Below, piece by piece: positions 1-4,670 of a DNA stretch of 5,078 nt; the stretch's first letter is position 1; every line of letters begins with the position of its first letter. A program made the translations under genes and the position numbers. Source of the stretch: an uncultured Intestinimonas sp. (GTDB lineage Bacteria; Bacillota_A; Clostridia; Oscillospirales; Oscillospiraceae); assembly GCA_958435885.1 (NCBI GenBank), contig CAUBHZ010000168.1, forward strand, positions 1-5,078, written 5' to 3'. The notes beneath the pieces were generated by a model that made no database searches, had not been told where the DNA came from, and worked only from the letters and a program-made list of their open reading frames with translations.

Positions 1-2
1 GC

Positions 3-22
3 CATCGGCGGAGCGGCTCCTT
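3..22 (-). promoter_or_regulatory. Possible ribosome binding site and start codon of a further gene leaving the window
   Basis: Read on the minus strand, AAGGAG (22-17) is followed after 11 bases by ATG (5-3), and then only two bases remain before the edge. The transporter gene just upstream uses the same arrangement: AAGGAG, 11 bases, ATG. The gap from that gene's stop to this ATG is only 33 bases, with no hairpin, so a co-transcribed downstream gene is plausible. No protein sequence is visible, so its identity cannot be judged. Confidence 0.28.
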
Positions 23-38
23 CTGTATGTATCGTCGC

Positions 39-1145
39 TCAGTCCAGCTTCAGGTCGCCCTCCTTGATCCAGCCGATCTTTCGGAAGAAGAGGCCGAAGA
101 GCCAGCACAGCACGGCAGGGAGGACGAAGGAGATGAGGATGAGTCCCGCCCAGTCAAAGGCGGAGGGGGTGATGGCCAGAGCGCCGTTGGCGATGGCCTG
201 CTCACTGGGGGAGACCCAGCCCGTCCACACCCCCAGCTGTCCGCACAGGCCGCAGGTGCCCATGCCGGAGTTGATGGGGGCGCCGTTCATCTCCAGGCCG
301 AAGAAGCAGGTGGCCAGAGGGCCGGTGACGGCGGAGGTGAGGATGGCGGGGAGCCAGATCTTCGGATTTTGGACGATGTTGGGCATCTGGAGCATGGAGG
401 TGCCGATACCCTGGCTCACCAGACCGCCCCAGCCGTTTTCACGGAAGGAGAGGACGGCGAACCCCACCATGTTGGCGCAGCAGCCCGCCACGGCGGCGCC
501 GCCGGCCAGGCCGGTGAGACCCAGCACCGAGCAGATGGCCGCCGAGGAGATGGGCAGGGTGAGGGCGATGCCCACCAGCACGGAGACCAGAATGCCCATC
601 CAGACGGGCTGGAGGAGGGAGGTGCGCATGATGAGCTGGCCGAAGGCGTTGGCGGCGCCGCCGATGGGGGGCGCGATGATCCAGGCGGCGCCGATGCCGA
701 TGAGGATGGTGACGATGGGGGTGACCAGAATGTCAATCTTGGTCTCCTTGCTCACCGCCTTGCCGAATTCGGCGGCGATGATGGCCACGAAGAGGACGGC
801 CAGCGGCCCCCCCGCCCCGCCCAGGGCGTTGCAGGCGTAGCCTACCGTCACCAGGGAGAAGAGGACCATGGGGGGCGCCTGGAGGGCGTAGCCGATGGCC
901 ACCGCCATGGCCGAGCCGCTCATGAAGGAGCACAGCCCGCCCACGGTGTAGCCCACGTCGTTGATCTTGATGATCTGGGCCGTCAGGAAGGGGATGCCGA
1001 ACTGACTTCCCAGGGTGTTCAGGATGGTGCCGATGAGCAGGGAACAGAAGAGGCCCTGCGCCATGGCGCCCAGAGCGTCGATGCCGTACCGCCGGGCCGA
1101 GATCACGATGTTTTTCCGCTGGAGGAAGCCTTTCAAACCTTCCAT
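39..1145 (-). CDS. PfoR/EIIC-type integral membrane transporter (annotated as PTS sugar transporter subunit IIC), candidate NiaR target
   Basis: A 368-residue, very hydrophobic protein with roughly nine or ten membrane segments. It resembles the PTS_EIIC_2 / PfoR family (COG3641), named after the perfringolysin O regulator of Clostridium perfringens. Family-like signatures are TPIVTILIG (142-150), GWGGLVSQGIGTSMLQMPNI (238-257), KIWLPAI followed by TGPLAT (262-279), and MGTCGLCGQ (295-303). No EIIA or EIIB phosphorylation domain is attached or adjacent, so sugar PTS activity is doubtful. I chose ATG 1145 because AAGGAG lies 11 bases upstream; an in-frame TTG at 1169 lies upstream of that site and has no ribosome site of its own. 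The gene follows birA and niaR on the same strand, but has its own strong promoter overlapped by a NiaR-like dyad. Family membership is firm. The substrate is unknown; niacin or a related compound is my inference from the regulation. Confidence 0.88.
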   Translation of the reverse strand: MEGLKGFLQRKNIVISARRYGIDALGAMAQGLFCSLLIGTILNTLGSQFGIPFLTAQIIKINDVGYTVGGLCSFMSGSAMAVAIGYALQAPPMVLFSLVTVGYACNALGGAGGPLAVLFVAIIAAEFGKAVSKETKIDILVTPIVTILIGIGAAWIIAPPIGGAANAFGQLIMRTSLLQPVWMGILVSVLVGIALTLPISSAAICSVLGLTGLAGGAAVAGCCANMVGFAVLSFRENGWGGLVSQGIGTSMLQMPNIVQNPKIWLPAILTSAVTGPLATCFFGLEMNGAPINSGMGTCGLCGQLGVWTGWVSPSEQAIANGALAITPSAFDWAGLILISFVLPAVLCWLFGLFFRKIGWIKEGDLKLD

Positions 1146-1175
1146 ATCCTCGCCAGCTCCTTCTCTCAATAATGT

Positions 1176-1203
1176 CTGGATAGGTGTCTTGACACATAGA
1201 CAG
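1176..1203 (-). promoter_or_regulatory. Candidate NiaR operator in front of the PfoR/EIIC-type gene
   Basis: The core GTGTCTTGACAC (1184-1195) is a perfect dyad of five-base arms around a two-base centre. Symmetry continues outward with matching pairs at 1182/1197, 1181/1198, 1178/1201, 1177/1202 and 1176/1203. TGTCT (1173-1177) and AGACA (1198-1202) flank the core. The dyad starts two bases after the -10 element of the transporter promoter and covers the expected transcription start, an ideal place for a repressor. The niaR gene ends about 60 bases away. As I recall it, the Firmicutes NiaR motif contains a TGTC-NN-GACA core; that match is from memory and was not computed. Confidence 0.55.
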
Positions 1204-1204
1204 T

Positions 1205-1232
1205 ATTATAACGGCCCATGGGAAAAAGTCAA
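1205..1232 (-). promoter_or_regulatory. Sigma-A type promoter for the PfoR/EIIC-type gene
   Basis: On the minus strand, TTGACT (1232-1227) and a perfect TATAAT (1210-1205) are separated by 16 bases. Transcription would start near 1198, giving a leader of about 53 bases before ATG 1145. The -35 sits in the loop and inner 3' arm of the 1210-1252 inverted repeat, and the -10 begins at the repeat's outer end, so the hairpin forms the promoter spacer. Eleven of the twelve hexamer positions match consensus. Confidence 0.72.
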
Positions 1233-1252
1233 GCTTTTTTCCATGGGCCGTT
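1210..1252 (-). terminator. Long inverted repeat after niaR, probable terminator or attenuating hairpin
   Basis: Arms 1210-1227 and 1235-1252 form an 18-bp stem around a seven-base loop; the only imperfect pair is 1222/1240. The repeat begins eight bases after the niaR stop codon, where a terminator belongs. On the minus strand the stem is followed by TATAATAC, a poor U-tract, so termination may be partial. On the plus strand a short run of five T overlaps and follows the stem, but no plus-strand gene enters from the left. An A-tract/T-tract makes up the inner third of the stem. Confidence 0.55.
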
Positions 1253-1260
1253 TTTACGGC

Positions 1261-1773
1261 TCAGGTGAGGAGGATGCCGGCCTCTTTGAGGGCCTGGGTC
1301 ACCCGGCGGTAGGCGCTCTCGTCGGGGCAGCGCAGGGTGTGCAGGTGGATGCCGCCGGTGAGATCGGACAGGGGTTTGGCTCCGTGAGCCTCTACGGCCT
1401 GTATAAACTCCGACACATCATACCGGTTGGATAGATCCAGCTGGCCCACCAGCTGCCCGTAGACCTGGTGCTCCACGATGACGTTGACCACGGTGCAGCC
1501 GTTGTCCACCATGATGTTGAGCTCCCTGGCCATGTCCGCCGGGGCGGTGTGGCGGCAGGCCACCGTCCGCAGCTCTCCCGGCGCTCCCCGCTCCAGCACG
1601 TAGCCCCGGGGGGTGGCGGTGATGCGCTCCCCCGCCGCCCGGAGAAGGGCGATGTCCCCCACGATGATCTGACGGCTCACCGACAGGGTGTGGGCCAGGG
1701 CGGTGGCGCTCACCGCCCCGTCGGCCTTCTCCAGCAGCTCCATCAGCCTTTCCCGGCGCGCGATGGTGTTCAT
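1261..1773 (-). CDS. niaR: NiaR (YrxA/NadR type) niacin-responsive transcriptional repressor
   Basis: This 170-residue protein has the two-domain plan of the NiaR family, which represses NAD synthesis and niacin uptake genes when niacin is abundant. Residues 3-60 form an HTH_11 winged helix: the recognition helix is VSRQIIVGDIALLR (32-45), and the wing ends in TPRGYVL (54-60). Residues about 68-169 are the 3H domain, with His75, Glu84, His102, His130 and the HLH pair His143/His145. A His/Glu/HxH set binds metal in the Thermotoga homologue TM1602, as I recall. I chose ATG 1773 because GGAGGG (1784-1779) stands five bases upstream; the earlier ATG at 1797 overlaps the birA stop and lacks such a site. 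The birA stop lies 16 bases upstream, so the two genes are very likely co-transcribed. Length is normal for the family. Assignment rests on domain order and motifs. Confidence 0.93.
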   Translation of the reverse strand: MNTIARRERLMELLEKADGAVSATALAHTLSVSRQIIVGDIALLRAAGERITATPRGYVLERGAPGELRTVACRHTAPADMARELNIMVDNGCTVVNVIVEHQVYGQLVGQLDLSNRYDVSEFIQAVEAHGAKPLSDLTGGIHLHTLRCPDESAYRRVTQALKEAGILLT

Positions 1774-1789
1774 ATGTTCCCTCCGTTCC

Positions 1790-2785
1790 TCAGACATAGC
1801 CCAGCAACCCCCGTACCGACACCTCGCCGGCGGTCACCGTCCGCTCACTGCCGTCGGGCAGGCGGCACACCAAGGAGAAGTCGTCGTCCACCTCTTTGGC
1901 GAAGGCGGGCTCCCGGCTGCCCCTCGGTCCCACCAGGGCCACCTCATGGCCGGTGGTGACGCACCGGCGGCGGTACTCGGCCAGATATTCGTTTTTCCCC
2001 TGGGGGAAGGCGGCATACATCTCGTCCAGGGCGGCGAGCAGGTGGACGGCCAGCTCGGCCCGGCGCACCGGCCGCCCCAGGGCCTGGGTGAGGGAGATGG
2101 CGATGGGGGAGAGGTCGGGGCCGAAGTCGGCCTCGGTCTGGCCCACGTTGACGCCGATCCCCACCACCACGGCCACCGCCGCGGCGCTCTCGGCCTCGAA
2201 TTCCAGCTCGGTGAGGATGCCGCAGAGCTTTTTGCCGTTCAGAATGATGTCGTTGGTCCACTTGATGCCGCACTCCAGGCCGCAGCAGGCCTGGACGGCC
2301 CGGCACACCGCCACCGCCGTCCAGGCGGTGAGCTGGCTCAGGGCGTCCAGCGGCACCTGTGGCCGGAGGAGGACGGAGCAGAAGAGCCCCTTGCCCTTCA
2401 GGGACTGGAAGGCGTTGCCCCGGCGGCCCCGGCCCGCCGTCTGCTCGTCGGAGAGGACGGCCAGACCCTCCGCGGCCCCGTCGGCGGCCCGGCGCTTGAC
2501 CTCACTGTTGGTGGAGTCCACCGTGTCCAGGCACACCACCTCCCGGCCCACCAGGCGGCCGGCCAGGGCGGCGGTCAGCTCCCCGGCGCGCAGGTCGTCG
2601 GGGGCGGCGGAAAGGCGGTAGCCCCGGTTGGGGGCGGAGACGATCTCATACCCCGCCCGGCGCAGGGCCTCCACCGCCTTCCATACCGCCGCCCGGCTCA
2701 CCCCCAGACGGCGGCTCATCTCCTCCCCGGAGCGGTAGGCCTCCGGCTCGGAGCGCAGCAGGGACAGGATCTCATCCTGAAGCAT
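1790..2785 (-). CDS. birA: Bifunctional biotin--[acetyl-CoA-carboxylase] ligase / biotin operon repressor
   Basis: A 331-residue class II BirA with all three domains. It makes biotinyl-AMP and transfers biotin to carboxylase or decarboxylase carrier proteins, and represses biotin genes when loaded. The N-terminal winged helix (about 3-58) contains GVSRAAVWKAVEALRRAGY (28-46) and ends in NRGYRL. The catalytic domain carries DSTNSEVKR (90-98), the biotinyl-AMP loop GRGRRG (118-123), KWTNDI (175-180; E. coli has KWPNDL), GKKLCGILTE (184-193) with the catalytic-type lysine, and VGIGVNV (208-214). A small SH3-like domain closes the protein (about 278-328). ATG 2785 is preferred because AGGA lies nine bases upstream and the -10 promoter element lies at 2813-2808; the longer GTG 2821 and ATG 2809 readings would start upstream of or inside that element. 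bioY lies divergently behind BirA-type operator sites, which fits a repressor role. Confidence 0.95.
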   Translation of the reverse strand: MLQDEILSLLRSEPEAYRSGEEMSRRLGVSRAAVWKAVEALRRAGYEIVSAPNRGYRLSAAPDDLRAGELTAALAGRLVGREVVCLDTVDSTNSEVKRRAADGAAEGLAVLSDEQTAGRGRRGNAFQSLKGKGLFCSVLLRPQVPLDALSQLTAWTAVAVCRAVQACCGLECGIKWTNDIILNGKKLCGILTELEFEAESAAAVAVVVGIGVNVGQTEADFGPDLSPIAISLTQALGRPVRRAELAVHLLAALDEMYAAFPQGKNEYLAEYRRRCVTTGHEVALVGPRGSREPAFAKEVDDDFSLVCRLPDGSERTVTAGEVSVRGLLGYV

Positions 2786-2807
2786 GCCCTCACTTCCTTT
2801 CCCGCCC

Positions 2808-2837
2808 ATTATACCCCCCACAGGCCCTGATGGTCAA
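2808..2837 (-). promoter_or_regulatory. Sigma-A type promoter for birA (and probably niaR)
   Basis: On the minus strand, TTGACC (2837-2832) is followed after 18 bases by a perfect TATAAT (2813-2808). Transcription should start near 2801, leaving a leader of about 16 bases with the ribosome site almost at the 5' end. The nearest BirA half-site (2853-2861) is 16 bases beyond the -35, so repression of birA by BirA is possible but not obvious. Confidence 0.65.
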
Positions 2838-2852
2838 CCGGATAGAAAAAAA

Positions 2853-2861
2853 GGTTTACAA
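2853..2861 (+). promoter_or_regulatory. Upstream BirA half-site over the bioY -35
   Basis: GGTTTACAA is a perfect copy of the right-hand half of the E. coli bio operator (TTGTAAACC-spacer-GGTTTACAA). It contains the -35 hexamer TTTACA. Relative to the next half-site (2880-2888) it points the wrong way for a standard operator, so it is either an extra BirA contact or a chance effect of the -35 sequence. The A-C-C that follows makes it a small imperfect palindrome (2853-2864). Confidence 0.45.
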
Positions 2862-2883
2862 ACCGGCGGGGATGTGGTATTGT
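2855..2883 (+). promoter_or_regulatory. bioY promoter
   Basis: TTTACA (2855-2860) and TATTGT (2878-2883) are separated by exactly 17 bases, matching sigma-A hexamers at five and four of six positions. The start would fall near 2890, about 36 bases before the bioY ATG. The -10 shares bases with the BirA half-site TTGTAAACC and the -35 lies in a second half-site, so polymerase and BirA should compete directly. Confidence 0.6.
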
Positions 2884-2910
2884 AAACCAGACGTCAAAAA
2901 TAGTTTACGA
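2880..2910 (+). promoter_or_regulatory. BirA (biotin) operator over the bioY promoter start
   Basis: TTGTAAAC (2880-2887) and GTTTACGA (2903-2910) form a dyad with a 15-base spacer. The left half is identical to the E. coli half-site; the right half differs at one position in eight. E. coli has 18 bases between the same octamers; a shorter spacer is, as I recall, usual in Gram-positive bio operators. The site runs from the -10 to about +20 of bioY, where a bound BirA dimer would block initiation. The birA gene is next door. Confidence 0.75.
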
Positions 2911-2925
2911 TTGGAGCGAGAGACC

Positions 2926-3465
2926 ATGAGAGATCAGACCAGGATGCTGGTCCTGGCCGCCCTCTTCGCCGTGGTGACGGCGGCGGCCAATTTTATCAAA
3001 ATCCCCGTTGGCGTGGTGCCCATCACCCTTCTCTTTTTTGCCACCGCCCTCTCCGGCGTGCTGCTGGGACCCAAGTGGGGAGCGGTGTCCCAGGCGGTGT
3101 ATGTGGTCCTGGGCCTGGTGGGCCTGCCCATCTTCACCGGCGGCGGCGGCCTGGGCTACGTGTTCCAGCCCAGCTTCGGCTTTCTGCTGGGCCTCATCCC
3201 CGCCGCCTGGGTCATCGGCATGGTGAGCCGGGGGGAGCCGGGGCCGGTCCGGGTGGCCCTGGCCGCTCTGGCCGGGCTGGGGGTACTGTACCTGGTGGGC
3301 CTGCCCTACCTGTGGTTCATCCTCAACGTGTACCTGGACAAGGCCATGGCCCTGCCCGCCCTTTTGTGGAGCGGCATGCTCATCTTCCTCCCCGGGGATT
3401 TTCTGAAGATCGCCGGGGTGACCGCCCTCTACCGTCCTCTGCGCCGGGCGCTGGACCGGCGCTGA
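2926..3465 (+). CDS. bioY: BioY, biotin-binding S subunit of an ECF transporter
   Basis: A 179-residue, six-helix-type membrane protein matching the BioY family in length and motifs. These are an N-terminal helix (about 7-24), PVGVVPITLLFFATALSGVL (27-46) with the family's Pro-x-Thr, the hallmark GGGGLGYVFQPSFGF (72-86), and a late acidic/lysine motif LPGDFLK (155-161) in place of the common PD-x-x-K. BioY captures biotin and normally works with the EcfA/A'/T energising module, which is not in this window and is presumably shared and encoded elsewhere. ATG 2926 is preceded by GGAG (2913-2916) nine bases upstream. The open frame extends 32 codons further back but crosses the promoter and operator, so those codons are not coding. 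Regulation by BirA is strongly suggested by the half-sites upstream. Confidence 0.94.
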   Translation: MRDQTRMLVLAALFAVVTAAANFIKIPVGVVPITLLFFATALSGVLLGPKWGAVSQAVYVVLGLVGLPIFTGGGGLGYVFQPSFGFLLGLIPAAWVIGMVSRGEPGPVRVALAALAGLGVLYLVGLPYLWFILNVYLDKAMALPALLWSGMLIFLPGDFLKIAGVTALYRPLRRALDRR

Positions 3466-3469
3466 GGGG

Positions 3470-3498
3470 GCATATCCCACTCGCCCTGCCCATATATT
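3470..3498 (+). promoter_or_regulatory. Sigma-E (mother-cell sporulation) promoter for yabP-yabQ
   Basis: GCATATC (3470-3476), a 14-base spacer and CATATATT (3491-3498) fit the B. subtilis sigma-E consensus KMATATT-N14-CATACAHT at 6 of 7 and 7 of 8 positions. The start would be near 3505, about 24 bases before the yabP ATG. In B. subtilis yabP and yabQ are sigma-E genes, so position, spacing and known regulation agree. The consensus is from memory; no matrix score was run. Confidence 0.65.
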
Positions 3499-3528
3499 GG
3501 TAGCAAAATCGGGAAAGGCGGGGAGCGT

Positions 3529-3819
3529 ATGCAGTATGAGGAAAAGCGGCCGCGGCAGGAGGCGGCGGACCACCACGTGATCCTGGAGGGGAGGGCTTCC
3601 CTTTCGGTGTCCGGGGTGGAGGAGGTGGAGAGCTTTGACGAGAATGCCATCGTCATGCGCACCTCCCTGGGGACCCTGGTGGTGCGGGGGGAGGAGCTCC
3701 ACATCGAAAAGCTGAGCCTGGACGGGGGAGACCTGCGGGTGGAGGGCATGGTGGACTCCCTCACCTACGAGGACGACGGCGGTCCCCGGGCGGGCTTCCT
3801 GGCCCGGCTGTTCCGGTAA
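3529..3819 (+). CDS. yabP: Sporulation protein YabP (YabP/YqfC family)
   Basis: A 96-residue protein covering the whole YabP domain. It is predicted soluble and beta-rich, with no signal peptide or membrane segment. The family pattern is clear: HHVILEGRASLSVSGVEEVESFD (15-37), then the MRTSLGTLVVRGEELHIEKL stretch (43-62), then the GGDLRVEGMVDSLTYED block (66-82). In B. subtilis it is made in the mother cell and is needed for normal sporulation; the molecular activity is not known. ATG 3529 has AAAGG ten bases upstream and GGGGAG three bases upstream. yabQ follows after six bases, and a sigma-E-like promoter lies just upstream. The 63-base gap to bioY has no convincing terminator. Confidence 0.95.
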   Translation: MQYEEKRPRQEAADHHVILEGRASLSVSGVEEVESFDENAIVMRTSLGTLVVRGEELHIEKLSLDGGDLRVEGMVDSLTYEDDGGPRAGFLARLFR

Positions 3820-3825
3820 AGGGCC

Positions 3826-4545
3826 ATGGGCATCGATCTGGCGGACCAGGTCCGGACCTTCCTGGGGGCGGCGGCCCTCGGGGGGTGTCTGGGCCTGGTC
3901 TACGACGTTTTCCGGGTCCTGCGGCGGCGCCTCCGGCTCCCCCTGGTGGGCGCCCTGCTGGACCTGGGCTTCTGGGTGCTGGTCACCGTGGGCCTCTTCG
4001 TCTACGCCACCGCCGCCGGAAACGGGGAGGTGCGCCTCTACATGGCGGCGGCCCTCTTTCTGGGGGCGGTGCTCTACTTCCTGGTGCTCAGCCCCCCCGC
4101 CCTGGCGGTGGTAGGGCTGGCCGCCGACGGGGCGGCTCTGCTGCTGCGCCTGCTCCTCCTGCCGGCCGACCGGCTCCGCCTGCTTGGGAAAAAAATTCAG
4201 AAATCCTTAAAAAAACACTTCCATTATCGGCGGGAATGGTATAAACTTAACCTGATACCCGGAGAGATGGACGACCTGGCCCGTCCCAGGGGCGGGAAAT
4301 GGGAGGGGAGAGACCATGCCGAAGACCAAGAAAGCCGGACTGCTCACCAAGCTGGTGATTCTGGCGCTGCTCATCTATCTGGCCACCTCTCTTCTCAATC
4401 TCCAGGGCCGCATCCGCGAGACCCAGGCCGAGCGGGACACCCTGAGCCGTCAGGTGGCCGAGCAGACCCAGGTCAACGCCGATCTGGCCGAGGACGTGGC
4501 CAATCCCGACGATCCCGACCGGATCGCCGACATCGCCAGGGATAA
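3826..4545 (+). CDS. yabQ: Spore cortex protein YabQ, with an unusual C-terminal extension overlapping divIC
   Basis: Residues 1 to about 140 match the YabQ membrane protein family, needed in B. subtilis for spore cortex formation. The start resembles the usual N-terminus, with QVRTFLGAAALGGCLGLVYD (8-27) followed by FRVLRRRLRL. Hydrophobic segments lie at roughly 11-28, 41-63, 71-90 and 92-114, then a lysine-rich tail (GKKIQKSLKKHFHYRREWYK, 121-140). The start ATG is six bases after the yabP stop, with AAAGGG just upstream, implying coupled translation. The frame does not stop before divIC: residues 164-239 are read out of frame from divIC DNA and are rich in Gly, Pro, Arg, Ser and His, unlike any YabQ domain I know. 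The core is secure; the tail may be a real overlap, a recent stop loss or the result of an indel. Runs of seven A at 4190 and 4209 are places where a base error could occur. Confidence 0.87.
   Translation: MGIDLADQVRTFLGAAALGGCLGLVYDVFRVLRRRLRLPLVGALLDLGFWVLVTVGLFVYATAAGNGEVRLYMAAALFLGAVLYFLVLSPPALAVVGLAADGAALLLRLLLLPADRLRLLGKKIQKSLKKHFHYRREWYKLNLIPGEMDDLARPRGGKWEGRDHAEDQESRTAHQAGDSGAAHLSGHLSSQSPGPHPRDPGRAGHPEPSGGRADPGQRRSGRGRGQSRRSRPDRRHRQG
4237..4245 (+). promoter_or_regulatory. Candidate vegetative promoter (extended -10) for divIC-yabR inside yabQ
   Basis: TGGTATAAA carries the TG-N extended -10 motif and five of six bases of TATAAT. It lies in an A/T-rich island (about 4188-4250) in otherwise very GC-rich DNA and 71 bases before the divIC ATG. 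No good -35 is visible at 17 or 18 bases, which extended -10 promoters can tolerate. Functionally it would separate the cell-division gene from sporulation control of yabPQ. The A/T-rich stretch also encodes the lysine-rich YabQ tail, which is an alternative reason for its composition. Confidence 0.38.
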
Positions 4546-4594
4546 GCTGGGCCTGGTGGTGCCGGGGGAGAAGGTCATCGTCATCACCAACTGA
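4316..4594 (+). CDS. divIC: Septum formation initiator, DivIC/FtsB family
   Basis: A 92-residue bitopic membrane protein with the standard family layout: a short basic cytoplasmic head (MPKTKKAGLLTK), one membrane helix (about 10-27), an extracytoplasmic coiled coil (about 28-62), and the closing motif RIADIARDKLGLVVPGEKVI (69-88). In Bacillus, DivIC forms a complex with FtsL and DivIB that activates septal wall synthesis. ATG 4316 has GGAGG nine bases upstream. Placement between yabQ and yabR is the same as in B. subtilis, which supports DivIC rather than another FtsB-like protein. The first 230 bases are also covered by the open yabQ frame. An internal promoter near 4240 could drive it during growth. 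Confidence 0.93.
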   Translation: MPKTKKAGLLTKLVILALLIYLATSLLNLQGRIRETQAERDTLSRQVAEQTQVNADLAEDVANPDDPDRIADIARDKLGLVVPGEKVIVITN

Positions 4595-4633
4595 CGGGCC
4601 GTCCGGCAGCAGAGAGAGACCGGGTGAAATTTC

Positions 4634-4670
4634 AAGGAGGATCATGGAAGTAGTATGGAGTTTGGTGTAG
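4634..4670 (+). promoter_or_regulatory. Strong ribosome site with an eight-codon ORF overlapping the yabR start
   Basis: AAGGAGG (4634-4640) is a near-perfect ribosome site, but it lies 14 bases before the only possible yabR start, ATG 4655, and just 3 bases before another ATG (4644). That ATG opens an eight-codon frame (MEVVWSLV, stop 4668-4670) which runs over the yabR start in another frame. Neither spacing is ideal. The small ORF may be chance, or may temper yabR translation. Confidence 0.35.

Noticed and set aside
1146..1169. TTG 1169 as start of the transporter
   Set aside because: The ribosome site AAGGAG lies downstream of it, so ATG 1145 is the likelier start.
27..1172. Long plus-strand open frame opposite the transporter gene
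   Set aside because: It is a GC-driven shadow: its predicted protein is Gly/Asp/His/Ala-rich with no recognisable domain, while the minus strand encodes a clear membrane protein.
2786..2821. Longer birA start at GTG 2821 or ATG 2809
   Set aside because: Both lie upstream of or inside the TATAAT element and would add a Gly-rich segment with no place in the family; ATG 2785 has a ribosome site and fits the usual N-terminus.
1688..2830. Long plus-strand open frame opposite birA
   Set aside because: Same kind of low-complexity shadow; birA on the minus strand has every catalytic motif.
2830..2925. N-terminal extension of BioY by 32 codons
   Set aside because: These bases hold the bioY promoter and BirA half-sites; BioY homologues start at the equivalent of ATG 2926.
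3441..3462. Seven-bp GC hairpin at the bioY 3' end as a terminator
   Set aside because: The arms GCGCCGG and CCGGCGC lie inside the coding end, and no T-run follows; such stems are common by chance at this GC content.
2905..3702. Minus-strand open frame opposite bioY and yabP
   Set aside because: His/Gln/Gly-rich shadow crossing two well-supported genes and their intergenic control region.
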